From NCBI GenBank assembly GCA_018714895.1, contig DVMQ01000017.1:124001-188000 (forward strand): a stretch of DNA of 64,000 nucleotides, given 5' to 3'. The position numbers were made by a program, and so were the translations under genes. This document shows, in pieces, positions 27,843-36,225 of this stretch (position 1 is the stretch's first letter; the number at the start of each line of letters is the position of its first letter). The notes below the pieces were generated by a model that searched no databases, was not told where the DNA came from, and saw nothing but the letters and a program-made list of their open reading frames with translations. This stretch comes from Coprovicinus avistercoris (GTDB taxonomy: Bacteria; Actinomycetota; Coriobacteriia; Coriobacteriales; Atopobiaceae).

Positions 27843-29054
27843 TTGGGGGAGAGCCTCACTACATTTCGTCGATATGTATGCGTCTTTTTGCTGGTAATCC
27901 TGGGTCTTTCATTAGGAGTTTCCGAATTTGTTGTTATCGGGATAGAGCCGGAACTCGCTGCTTCTTTTGATGTGCCTCTTTCCCGCGTCGGAGAGCTTAT
28001 TAGTGTCTACTCAGCTACCTATGCGGTTCTCACGCCGATCTTGGCACTTACAACGGGTCGCTTGCGCAGATTTCAGCTGCTTGTTGCCTACTCAGTATTC
28101 TTTTGTATTGGCAACATGGCCGCAGTGATTGCCGTTAATTTCACATCGCTTCTGGTGGCACGTGCCTTGCTTGGATCGGTTTCGGGTGCTTTGCTAGCTG
28201 TCGGTGTTACCTACATTCCAGAATTGGTGAGCAAACAGCGCGTTTCTCAAACAATAGCCATTGTGTATGCAGCGTTTTCGGTTGCTATGGTGCTCGCAAC
28301 ATCGCTTGGCCGTCTCATTGCTGACCGCCTTAACTGGGAACTTGCGCTTATAGGAGCTTTGGTATTGGCGCTTGTTACCTGCATAGCACTTATCGCTTTC
28401 CTGCCACGTCATGGAGCTACCGATGAGCCTGCAACTTTTCATGAGCAGGCAGGATTGCTTAAAGAGCCTTGTGTGCTTGGCGGTGTGAGCATCTTTGTCT
28501 TTGGTGTGGGATCGGTATATGTTTTTTACGGCTATGTCACACCTTATCTTGAGCAGATTTTGGGAGTAAGTCCCACCGTTTCTAGTGCGGTTCTCATGGG
28601 TTATGGACTTGCGTGCTTAATCTCAAATCTTGCCTCAGGATGGGTTGCCTCTCGTTTTGGGCTTAGAGCTCTCATCATTACGTTTCCGGTACAAGCACTT
28701 CTCCTCTTCGTGCTTTGGCTCTTGGGGAGCTCGACTTTGCCCGCACTTGTTACCGTGCTGCTTATAGGGCTGAGCATGTATCTTGTTTCAGTTCCTTGCG
28801 TAACGATGTTCATGGGAGCGGCAGCGCAACGTCATCCCAAGGCACTTACCTTGGCGAGCTCGCTTGAACCAATGGCATTTAATATTGGTATTGCATTCGG
28901 AACAGCGATGGGCGGTATGGTGGTAGCAGGTCCCGGCCTCGCAAATGTCGGGTTTATAGGAGCGGTCTTTTCACTCGTGGCCTGTGTCTTAGCTGCTTTC
29001 ACTACGTTTCTGGAAAAACGTTCGCGTATGCTTTTGGAACAAGATGCATTGTGA
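27843..29054 (+). CDS. Major facilitator superfamily efflux-type transporter (DHA1-like)
   Basis: A 403-residue membrane protein with 12 predicted helices and the loop motif GRLRRFQLLV between helices 2 and 3. The opening GVSEFVVIGIEPELAASFDV resembles the AraJ/YdhP-type sugar and drug efflux subfamily. A TTG start at 27843 is chosen because AGAGGAG lies seven bases upstream; earlier in-frame TTG 27774 overlaps the ligA terminator. Substrate unknown. It stands between ligA and a dehydrogenase gene on the same strand, with no evidence of a functional link. Confidence 0.85.
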   Translation: MGESLTTFRRYVCVFLLVILGLSLGVSEFVVIGIEPELAASFDVPLSRVGELISVYSATYAVLTPILALTTGRLRRFQLLVAYSVFFCIGNMAAVIAVNFTSLLVARALLGSVSGALLAVGVTYIPELVSKQRVSQTIAIVYAAFSVAMVLATSLGRLIADRLNWELALIGALVLALVTCIALIAFLPRHGATDEPATFHEQAGLLKEPCVLGGVSIFVFGVGSVYVFYGYVTPYLEQILGVSPTVSSAVLMGYGLACLISNLASGWVASRFGLRALIITFPVQALLLFVLWLLGSSTLPALVTVLLIGLSMYLVSVPCVTMFMGAAAQRHPKALTLASSLEPMAFNIGIAFGTAMGGMVVAGPGLANVGFIGAVFSLVACVLAAFTTFLEKRSRMLLEQDAL

Positions 29055-29124
29055 GTATGCGTGTTGGGTACATTCAAGGATGCAATGAGCACTCAAAGAG
29101 GTGCTCCTAAGAAAGGGGAGAGGT

Positions 29125-30228
29125 ATGGCACAGGTCTTTAACAGTCCTTCTAAGTATGTACAGGGTCCCAATGCTCTTTCTGAGCTTGGCGAGTATGTCG
29201 CTGCCCTCGGGTCAAAGGCACTTGTCATTATTACTGCCTCTGGTATTCGCCGTGTGGGCGATAAGATCCAGTCGGGTTTTGCTTCGGTAGATGCAACTGC
29301 AGACTTTGAGGAATTTGGTGGCGAATGCTGCCAGACCGAGATCAATCGCCTGTGCGACATCGTTGAGAATGGCGGCTATGACGTTGTAATTGGTGTTGGC
29401 GGCGGTAAGGCTCTCGATACCGCTAAGGCAGTCGCCTATTACCGTCAGCTACCTGTGGTTATTTGTCCTACCATTGCAAGCTCCGATGCTCCATGCTCAG
29501 CTCTTTCGGTTATTTATACCGATGATCATGCATTTGAGAGTTATCTGTTCCTGCGCCAGAACCCCAATCTGGTACTCATGGATACTACGGTCATCGCTGC
29601 TTCGCCTGTGCGTTTGACGGTCTCTGGTATGGGTGACGCATTAGCTACCTGGTTTGAGGCGAAGGCAACTGTGGATGCCGATGGATCCACCTGCGCTGGC
29701 GGCCATGCTACACAGGCTGGTCTTGCTATGGCAAAGCTTTGCTACGAGACGCTTATTGAAGACGGTTTTAAGGCAAAGACTGCTCTTGATTATGGTGCTT
29801 GCACAAAGGCTGTCGAGAAGATCATTGAGGCCAACACACTGCTTTCAGGCATTGGCTTTGAGAGCTCTGGCTTAGCAGCTGCGCACGCCATCCACAATGG
29901 TTTGACACAGCTTCCTGAGACTCACGAATACTACCACGGTGAGAAGGTTGCATTTGGTACCTTGGTGCAACTTGTTCTCGCTGACGCAAGCCGCGATGAG
30001 CTTGAAGAAGTACTTGCATTCGCACTCGAAATCGGACTTCCTGTTTGCCTTGAGGATATTGGTGTGACTGAGGTAACACGAGAGAAGGTTATGAAGGTCG
30101 CCGAGGCTGCATGTGATCCATCCGATACGATGGGTAATATGCCCTTTGATGTAACACCTGAGATGGTCTGTGAGGCTATTCTTGGTGCCGATGCTCTTGG
30201 CCGTACCTATGCGGGGTATGACGATTAG
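29125..30228 (+). CDS. gldA: Iron-containing alcohol dehydrogenase family, glycerol-dehydrogenase-like
   Basis: A 367-residue NAD-dependent dehydrogenase of the GldA group. The NAD-binding GGGKALDTAKAVAY, the metal Asp in GMGDALATWFEAKA, and two metal His residues (AAHAIHNGLTQL and HEYYHGEKVAFGTL) are all present. It should oxidise glycerol to dihydroxyacetone or act on a related polyol. The ATG at 29125 follows GAAAGGGGAGAGG; the frame is open eight codons further. No dihydroxyacetone kinase is adjacent. The convergent gene beyond it is separated by a terminator. Confidence 0.92.
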   Translation: MAQVFNSPSKYVQGPNALSELGEYVAALGSKALVIITASGIRRVGDKIQSGFASVDATADFEEFGGECCQTEINRLCDIVENGGYDVVIGVGGGKALDTAKAVAYYRQLPVVICPTIASSDAPCSALSVIYTDDHAFESYLFLRQNPNLVLMDTTVIAASPVRLTVSGMGDALATWFEAKATVDADGSTCAGGHATQAGLAMAKLCYETLIEDGFKAKTALDYGACTKAVEKIIEANTLLSGIGFESSGLAAAHAIHNGLTQLPETHEYYHGEKVAFGTLVQLVLADASRDELEEVLAFALEIGLPVCLEDIGVTEVTREKVMKVAEAACDPSDTMGNMPFDVTPEMVCEAILGADALGRTYAGYDD

Positions 30229-30250
30229 ACCTTTTCATACATAAAAGTTT

Positions 30251-30287
30251 GGGCACGCGTAGCAGAGATGTTATGCGTGCCCTTTTG
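30251..30287 (+). terminator. Rho-independent terminator after the gldA-like gene
   Basis: GGGCACGC and GCGTGCCC form an eight-base stem with a 16-base loop and are followed by TTTTG. It sits between two converging genes and may serve both, though the reverse strand lacks a T-run. Confidence 0.7.
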
Positions 30288-30290
30288 TAT

Positions 30291-31988
30291 TTATCCCCGT
30301 TGTAGTGAAGCCACAGCTTTGCGAGAGGTACGTATAAAAATAAGATGACCAGCGCCACAGCAAAGTATTGCAATAGTAAATAGGTATATATGGTTTGCGA
30401 GAGATCCTACAAATACTGACAGTGCTATTGTTCCAGCAATTCCTGCAAATATGAGAAACAAGCCGCTCAGTATGCATACCGTAATGGGGAGTCCACGTTT
30501 TACCACTTCATTGGGTGATGACCAAGACAAATTAGGCCGCGCTACATCAAGGGCTAAACCAACGTTTATCACCAGATAAAACATCCCAAATCCCAATAAG
30601 GGTATCTCAAAGGCTATAAGTGGAGTGAGCGCTCCAGTAATGCAGCAGATAAGCCCACAGAGAATGAGTAGCAGGGCCTGCGGTATTGCGTTGGAAGCAA
30701 GTTTAGCGCCCAATATTGTTTGTGTAGAGAGTGGTGCTGTTTGCATAATCCATACTGCATGGCCTTCAAGTGATACCGAGCATGCTGCTGTGGGACTCAT
30801 AAGGGCGCAGAATGCAAAGACCCAAGGAATGAGCGACATAACAAGAGAAAGAGCTTGTTGATATTCTGCAGCAGTAAGTTCTGCTTCCTGCGATGCAGCT
30901 GCACTAAGCAATGGATCTAACCCAAAAATTGCAAGTGCGACAGCTATGAGCATCATGAAGAGATAGCCAAATAAGCAGTTAATGGCATACGTAGGAATAC
31001 CCACAATTGTGTGGAATTCCTTTTTGATAAGCGCAAAAAACGGCTTTGACGAGGCAGGAATGGAAAGCGCTTGATTCATCTGATCTTGTGAATCCTGTCT
31101 TATCCGTTTATGTGCAGAGGAACGACTGGCAAGTAAGCTGGTAAGCGTAAGGTAGTTACGCTGAATAATTTCAAGCGTCAGTGCTGGCACGGCAATGGAG
31201 CCACTTCCAAAGAGGGCAAGCGAAAGCACTGATCCGTCTGTGATGGCATGAGCAGCCCATGCAGTGGGTGGCCACATTGTGCGAACCTGTGTATCAACAG
31301 CCGTAGCAAGGTCTCCCATTGTGGCGAGCATTGCGGCATCGCTCATGGTATTCATACTGAACGAAAGTCCATAGACGCCAACAATGACTGCAAGAATAAG
31401 AGCGAGTGCGAACAGAATGAATACCGCGTTAGCATGACGAAAATGAGCTGCTATTGCCGTAATGATAAATGCGAGAAAAATAGCAATGCTTACAGGAACA
31501 AGAGGAGCGAACAACACCGAAAGCATGGCACAGCCTACACTCCAAAACGTGGGAGTAACGACAAGAAAATATGCTGCAAAAAGCGGTGTCATTACCACGA
31601 GAGAAAGCAATATTGCAGAGCCATAGAGAGTAGCGAGCCGTGTTGCGACTATCGTGCGCCTTGCGATAGGAAGCGACATTACATGGTCGAAGTCGCGCAT
31701 ATCAAACAATATGCCACGTGTTTTAGTGAAGGCAAACACAACACCCACAATGGAACCCATGAGTGTGGCAAGAGCTGGGATAACATTTGCTAGCCCCATT
31801 GCAGTAAGACCAGCACCAGAAAGAAACAGGTATGTTGCACAGAGTGCTACAAGCAATATGAACCCTATTGCAGTGAACACAAGGCGGCGCACCCGCTTTG
31901 CTTGATTCGTTTGCCGTTGCATTCCTGGTGCAAGTGAATTGATAAGACTTAATGCTTGCACACGCAGAAGTATGAAGGCGTTTTTCAC
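30291..31988 (-). CDS. ABC-2 type exporter permease subunit
   Basis: A 565-residue polytopic membrane protein with about 12 hydrophobic segments in two halves, separated by a hydrophilic stretch near residues 285-330. The N-terminal part has a cytoplasmic MRDFDHVMSLPIARRTIV motif typical of ABC-2 permeases. It starts with GTG behind GGGAGGTG, three bases after the stop of the ATPase gene, so the two form an export pair. The cargo is unknown; bacterial pairs like this often export peptides, lantibiotic-type compounds or drugs. Length is about double a minimal ABC-2 permease, so a single gene may provide both membrane halves. Confidence 0.85.
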   Translation of the reverse strand: MKNAFILLRVQALSLINSLAPGMQRQTNQAKRVRRLVFTAIGFILLVALCATYLFLSGAGLTAMGLANVIPALATLMGSIVGVVFAFTKTRGILFDMRDFDHVMSLPIARRTIVATRLATLYGSAILLSLVVMTPLFAAYFLVVTPTFWSVGCAMLSVLFAPLVPVSIAIFLAFIITAIAAHFRHANAVFILFALALILAVIVGVYGLSFSMNTMSDAAMLATMGDLATAVDTQVRTMWPPTAWAAHAITDGSVLSLALFGSGSIAVPALTLEIIQRNYLTLTSLLASRSSAHKRIRQDSQDQMNQALSIPASSKPFFALIKKEFHTIVGIPTYAINCLFGYLFMMLIAVALAIFGLDPLLSAAASQEAELTAAEYQQALSLVMSLIPWVFAFCALMSPTAACSVSLEGHAVWIMQTAPLSTQTILGAKLASNAIPQALLLILCGLICCITGALTPLIAFEIPLLGFGMFYLVINVGLALDVARPNLSWSSPNEVVKRGLPITVCILSGLFLIFAGIAGTIALSVFVGSLANHIYLFTIAILCCGAGHLIFIRTSRKAVASLQRG

Positions 31989-31991
31989 GGA

Positions 31992-32744
31992 TCACACCTC
32001 CCTTTCGTCACCGTCTACCAAATCGAGAAAGACTTCCTCAAGGGATTCGTCTCCGCGTACTTGTTCGGTTGTTCCAGCGGCTAAGAGCTTACCCGCACGG
32101 ATAATGGCAACTTTGTTGCAGAGTTTCTCAACGACCTCAAGTACGTGTGACGAGAAGAACACGGCCGATCCACGGTCTGCTAGTTCACATAAGATGCGTT
32201 TGAGTTCATGGGTTGCTACTGGATCCAGTCCCACAAACGGCTCATCGAGTACGAGCAGACGCGGCTCGTGGATAAGAGCACCTATGAGAACAAGTTTCTG
32301 CCGCATGCCGTGAGAATAACTGCTGATAGGGTCGATAAGCGCATTGGTAAGTTCCAGCCGTTCGGCTAACTGTTGTATGCGTACTTTTCGATCGTGATCA
32401 GGTACACGAAAAATATCTGCAAGGTAGGTGAGGTACTGCATACCTGTCATAAATTCGTAGACATCGGGATTATCAGGCACATAAGCCATGAGCTGCTTTG
32501 CAGCTACTGGGTTTTTCGTTATGTCAATGCCACATATACGAATGCTGCCTGCGTCAAAACCGTGCACTCTCACAATGGAGCGTATAAGTGTTGTTTTACC
32601 GGCCCCGTTATGGCCGATAAACCCATAAATATCACCGGGTTCTACCGTGAGAGAAAGATCCTGTACGGCAACTTTATTGCCATAGCGCTTTTGGTAGTGC
32701 TGAATAGTCAGAATTGGTTCTGTGTACGTATGAGATGTTTGCAT
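31992..32744 (-). CDS. ABC-2 exporter ATPase
   Basis: A 250-residue ATPase of the CcmA/NatA type. It has Walker A GHNGAGKTT, a Q-loop in YVPDNPDVYEFMT, a degenerate signature SYSHGMRQK (His where Gly is usual), Walker B LLVLDEPFVGLDP and the switch His in FFSSHVLEVVE. The signature variant SHGMRQK is common in this exporter subgroup and should still work. It lies upstream of the permease on the same strand, with GGGAGC before the ATG. Divergently transcribed from the GNAT fusion gene. Confidence 0.93.
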   Translation of the reverse strand: MQTSHTYTEPILTIQHYQKRYGNKVAVQDLSLTVEPGDIYGFIGHNGAGKTTLIRSIVRVHGFDAGSIRICGIDITKNPVAAKQLMAYVPDNPDVYEFMTGMQYLTYLADIFRVPDHDRKVRIQQLAERLELTNALIDPISSYSHGMRQKLVLIGALIHEPRLLVLDEPFVGLDPVATHELKRILCELADRGSAVFFSSHVLEVVEKLCNKVAIIRAGKLLAAGTTEQVRGDESLEEVFLDLVDGDEREV

Positions 32745-33114
32745 GACAGCTCCCTGTTTGAAAGTGTTTAGGAGAAGAGCTTCTGATTTGAAAGGTACTT
32801 ACATGCTGTGTCTAACGAGCTGTTACGTTAAACCGGATGAATCTTTCTATGCCGTTTGAGATGAAGTCATTGTGATATCACTATGAAACCATGTCAACAC
32901 TATCTTTTCTATTTGGTACCTATCATGGCGAATGTTGATAAGCTGGGAAACCTTCAAGAAAAGTAAGACGCACGCGATATTATGCTTTGCCCCGTTACGT
33001 TTTGGGCATATTGCTATTTGCTGCAATGTTGCATCAACATTAGAGAATGATGCTCTGATACGATGCCAGATATCTTCGATATATGGGCAAGTTGAATTAC
33101 CAGGAGCCATGGTT
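32745..33114. other. Divergent intergenic region
   Basis: About 370 bases between the leftward ABC exporter and the rightward GNAT fusion. They should hold both promoters. I see a TGATATCA palindrome near 32873 and an AGGAG site at 33102-33106 before the chosen ATG, but no convincing -35/-10 pair or gene. Open frames here overlap promoters and were not accepted. Confidence 0.4.
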
Positions 33115-35355
33115 ATGAACTGCAATGAAATGAGCGGAAAGACCACATCCTGCCGCAAGACAGATACACCTTTTTTCTTACGTCAAACAACAGAGAAAGA
33201 TTTACCTGCAGTTCTTGAGATCATTGCTTCTGCACGTACCTTGCTTATGGAGGATGGTGTTCCCCAATGGCAAAATGGCAATCCGAGTGATGCTGATTTT
33301 CTTCGAGATGTGCAACATGGTTGGTCACGTGTCCTTGTTACAGAATCTGATGAGATTGTGGCAACAGCCGCAGTAGTTGATGAGCCCGATCCAAATTATC
33401 GCAACCTATTACAAGGTGCGTGGATTGTCGGACCTTCACAGGCGCCACTGGTGTTGTGTGGACCGATGCCGCATACTACGTGCCGTCCATCGCAAGGTTA
33501 TAAAGCGTTACATCCCTATGTGACCGTTCATCGATTTGCTGTAGCTCCGTCTGCTCGTGGTACGGGCGCTGCGCATGCTCTTTGGTTCCGCATTTTTGAA
33601 GAGGTGCATGCACAGGGAATCCCGGAGGTGCGAGTAGATACACATCAGAAAAATCGGCGTATGCGTCGGTTAGTGGAAGGATTGGGATTTGCGTGTGCGG
33701 GCGTAGTGTGTATCGATGGAGATCGTCATGATGAACGCTTAGTTTATCAGGCGTTTTTGCCCTCAGAGGTACAAGAGCAGCAGATCTCGCATGCCTCAGG
33801 GAATACTGCAGAGACAGCGTTGCCGTCGTACCCCATGCCATTTGAAGAGCAAACAACCCCTATTTTGAGACAGCGCGTATGTATTCCTCTGGGAGATGGT
33901 GCAGAAATTGCTGTGTGGATATATGGTCCGCGTGTACCTGTCGTACCAGGCCCCTATGGTATAGATCGCAGTGTCATGCCACTTGTTGTGTTACATGGCA
34001 ATGGAGAAGACCATACAATGCTTGCTGCGCAAATTGCGCATGTTGCAACAACTCGTCCGGTTATTGCGCTTGATACGCGAGGACACGGTTTATCAACTCG
34101 AGGAGCTACCCGTCCGCTCACCTATGAAATGCTCGCTCACGATGCATTTGAAGTACTCAATGCCTTGGGTATTTCGCGTGCTCATGTCTATGGGTTTTCC
34201 GATGGTGGCATAGAAGCGCTTATCATGGCGCGTGATGCACCGGGTCGGGTTGGTTCTCTCACGCTTGCGGGAGCAAATACCACACCAGCTGGCCTAGATG
34301 AACATTTTCTTCGTCAGGAGCGGCACCGTTCTCTTGCACTTGCCTTTGGCAGGATAGTGAGTACCCGGCTGGAGCGTGCTTGTGAGCTCTCTCGGCTCAT
34401 GCTGCGTGAACCGAATCTTTCGCTTACAGCACTCTCCCGTATCTCATGTCCTGCCTGCGTTATGGCTGGCGAGCACGATGTGGTACTTCCTGATGAAACA
34501 GATCGTATCGTCAACGCTCTTCCTTTTGGCGAGAAGCGCATTGTGGCAGGGTGTGGTCACATGCTCCCCCAAGAGGCTCCAGATGCAATCAATCAAGCCC
34601 TTGATGAAACGATGTTTCGTGCTGAACATCTGGCACAGGCCTCGAGTAAAGGTATGTCTCAGCAAGCTTCACATGTTGTTCCCATTCATCCGTATATGCC
34701 TGCTCATCTCGTAGCGATACCACTTGAGCTGCATCAGCTACCTCAGGTACTTGCCTTATACGATGCATTGCTTGCTCATGAACAAGATAAGCAGGATGCC
34801 GCGCTGGCATTGATACAGCCTGATGTATCACATCCTCGCTCTTCTGGTGATACGTGTGGGTGGGTGAAGGATTGCTGGCCGCTGCCGGGGGATGTTGAGG
34901 AGAGGCTGCGTGCAGGACAATACCGCGGCATCTTTGAAAAGAATGCTCTTCTCTCAGATGGCACGCCTGATCCTTCAGCTCCTTTGTTGGGCGTCCAAGC
35001 GCTTGATCATGATATGGGGTATGGCTTTGCCAACAGAAACGATGAGTCTGGGCAGGTTGGTGCAGCTCCCAGCTGGGAATCATTGCCCGAATGCGATGTG
35101 CTTGTCCCACATTTGCTTGCAGCTCATCCAACTGCTGCGGGTAAAGGGGTAGGACGAGCGCTCGTGGCAGATCTGATAAGTCAAGCGCGCATTCGTGGAG
35201 TGAAAGCAATTCGCCTCAATACCTCTCCGGAGAACGTATCTGCAACTACGCTTTATCTGAATTGCGGTTTCAAGATGTATGCTCCGGTATGGCTTCCATA
35301 TGAAGGGTTGCCACTTACCGGTTGGACGGTGCCATTTGAAATGCGTCTTGATTAA
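33115..35355 (+). CDS. Three-domain fusion: GNAT acetyltransferase, alpha/beta hydrolase, GNAT acetyltransferase
   Basis: A 746-residue cytoplasmic protein with no recognised orthologous family name. Residues about 13-215 form a GNAT domain (acetyl-CoA loop in VAPSARGTGAAHAL, from 143). Residues about 255-510 form an alpha/beta hydrolase with oxyanion segment LHGNGED, nucleophile Ser362 (GFSDGG), acid Asp455 (GEHDVV) and His482 (GCGHML). Residues about 560-746 form a second GNAT domain (AAGKGVGRALVADL near 672). The ATG at 33115 is chosen because AGGAG sits eight bases before it; the frame is open upstream to 32932. A combined deacylation/acetylation of a small amine or peptide is conceivable, but the substrate is unknown. 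Confidence 0.85.
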   Translation: MNCNEMSGKTTSCRKTDTPFFLRQTTEKDLPAVLEIIASARTLLMEDGVPQWQNGNPSDADFLRDVQHGWSRVLVTESDEIVATAAVVDEPDPNYRNLLQGAWIVGPSQAPLVLCGPMPHTTCRPSQGYKALHPYVTVHRFAVAPSARGTGAAHALWFRIFEEVHAQGIPEVRVDTHQKNRRMRRLVEGLGFACAGVVCIDGDRHDERLVYQAFLPSEVQEQQISHASGNTAETALPSYPMPFEEQTTPILRQRVCIPLGDGAEIAVWIYGPRVPVVPGPYGIDRSVMPLVVLHGNGEDHTMLAAQIAHVATTRPVIALDTRGHGLSTRGATRPLTYEMLAHDAFEVLNALGISRAHVYGFSDGGIEALIMARDAPGRVGSLTLAGANTTPAGLDEHFLRQERHRSLALAFGRIVSTRLERACELSRLMLREPNLSLTALSRISCPACVMAGEHDVVLPDETDRIVNALPFGEKRIVAGCGHMLPQEAPDAINQALDETMFRAEHLAQASSKGMSQQASHVVPIHPYMPAHLVAIPLELHQLPQVLALYDALLAHEQDKQDAALALIQPDVSHPRSSGDTCGWVKDCWPLPGDVEERLRAGQYRGIFEKNALLSDGTPDPSAPLLGVQALDHDMGYGFANRNDESGQVGAAPSWESLPECDVLVPHLLAAHPTAAGKGVGRALVADLISQARIRGVKAIRLNTSPENVSATTLYLNCGFKMYAPVWLPYEGLPLTGWTVPFEMRLD

Positions 35356-35382
35356 ATCGCTTTAAGAACAGGAGGAGTTTCC

Positions 35383-36045
35383 ATGCCGGTTGAGAGCCTC
35401 AAAGTAAAGCGTGAACGTGCCATAGAAGTATGTCGTCGTATGGAAGAAAAGTACGGTCCCGTGGAGTGCTTCTTGGACCATACCTCTCCGTTTCGTCTTG
35501 TTATATCGGTATTGCTTTCGGCTCAAACAACCGATGCTCAAGTGAACAAGGTTACTCCTGAGCTTTTTAGTAAATGGTCAACACCAGAAGCACTTGCAGC
35601 GGCTTCTGTTTCCGAGGTTGCTGAGGTTATTCATTCCCTTGGTTTTTATAAATCAAAGGCAAATCATGCAGTGGCATGTGCTCAGGCGATTGTTTCCAAC
35701 TTTGGCGGACAAGTCCCACATACCATGGAAGAACTCGTCACGCTTCCGGGAGTTGGGCGTAAAACTGCCAATATTGTGCTCAATGTTGGATTTGGCATTG
35801 TGGAGGGCATAGCGGTGGATACGCATGTTAACCGCATTGCTCATAGGTTGGCTCTTTCCCCTAAAACACATGCAAAAGAACCGCTTAAAACAGAGCAGGA
35901 TCTTCTCAAAGTAATTCCTCGTGAGCTGTGGGGAAGCGTCAATCATCAATGGATTAGCTTTGGTCGTGATACATGCACTGCTAAATCTCCAGCGTGTGAG
36001 GGATGCATGCTGGAAGATATTTGTCCGAGTGCCCATCGCGTCTAG
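35383..36045 (+). CDS. nth: Endonuclease III
   Basis: A bifunctional DNA glycosylase/AP lyase for oxidised pyrimidines, 220 residues. It has the helix-hairpin-helix LPGVGRKTANIVL with catalytic Lys127, the catalytic Asp146 in VDTHVNRIA, and a C-terminal [4Fe-4S] loop with Cys198, Cys205, Cys208 and Cys214 (spacing 6-2-5). Length and motifs match the family closely. An AGGAGG-type site precedes the ATG, 27 bases after the GNAT fusion, so they may be co-transcribed. Confidence 0.96.
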   Translation: MPVESLKVKRERAIEVCRRMEEKYGPVECFLDHTSPFRLVISVLLSAQTTDAQVNKVTPELFSKWSTPEALAAASVSEVAEVIHSLGFYKSKANHAVACAQAIVSNFGGQVPHTMEELVTLPGVGRKTANIVLNVGFGIVEGIAVDTHVNRIAHRLALSPKTHAKEPLKTEQDLLKVIPRELWGSVNHQWISFGRDTCTAKSPACEGCMLEDICPSAHRV

Positions 36046-36150
36046 GTGAGCAGTGCACACGCTATTGCGAATACGTTTCCAAACTTGAACAACGATGCGA
36101 AAAGTCCTCGAACGTTCAAGGTCTTACCTCGGTCTCGCGGATAGACTGGC

Positions 36151-36181
36151 AAATCAACGAGTTTCTTTTTTAAGTTGATTT
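36151..36181. promoter_or_regulatory. Inverted repeat upstream of gltB
   Basis: AAATCAAC (36151-36158) and GTTGATTT (36174-36181) form perfect eight-base arms around 15 bases containing a T-run. It lies 45 bases before the gltB ATG. A -35-like TTGACT begins at its right edge (36180). It may be an operator or an early attenuator controlling glutamate synthase. Confidence 0.45.
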
Positions 36182-36225
36182 GACTGTCTTAAAGATAGAT
36201 CGGTGAGACTGTTTGGGAGGACTGC

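Noticed and set aside
34589..35209. 206-codon minus-strand frame opposite the GNAT fusion
   Set aside because: His- and Gln-rich sequence with no domain, fully opposite conserved GNAT and hydrolase motifs; a shadow of the codon usage of the real gene.
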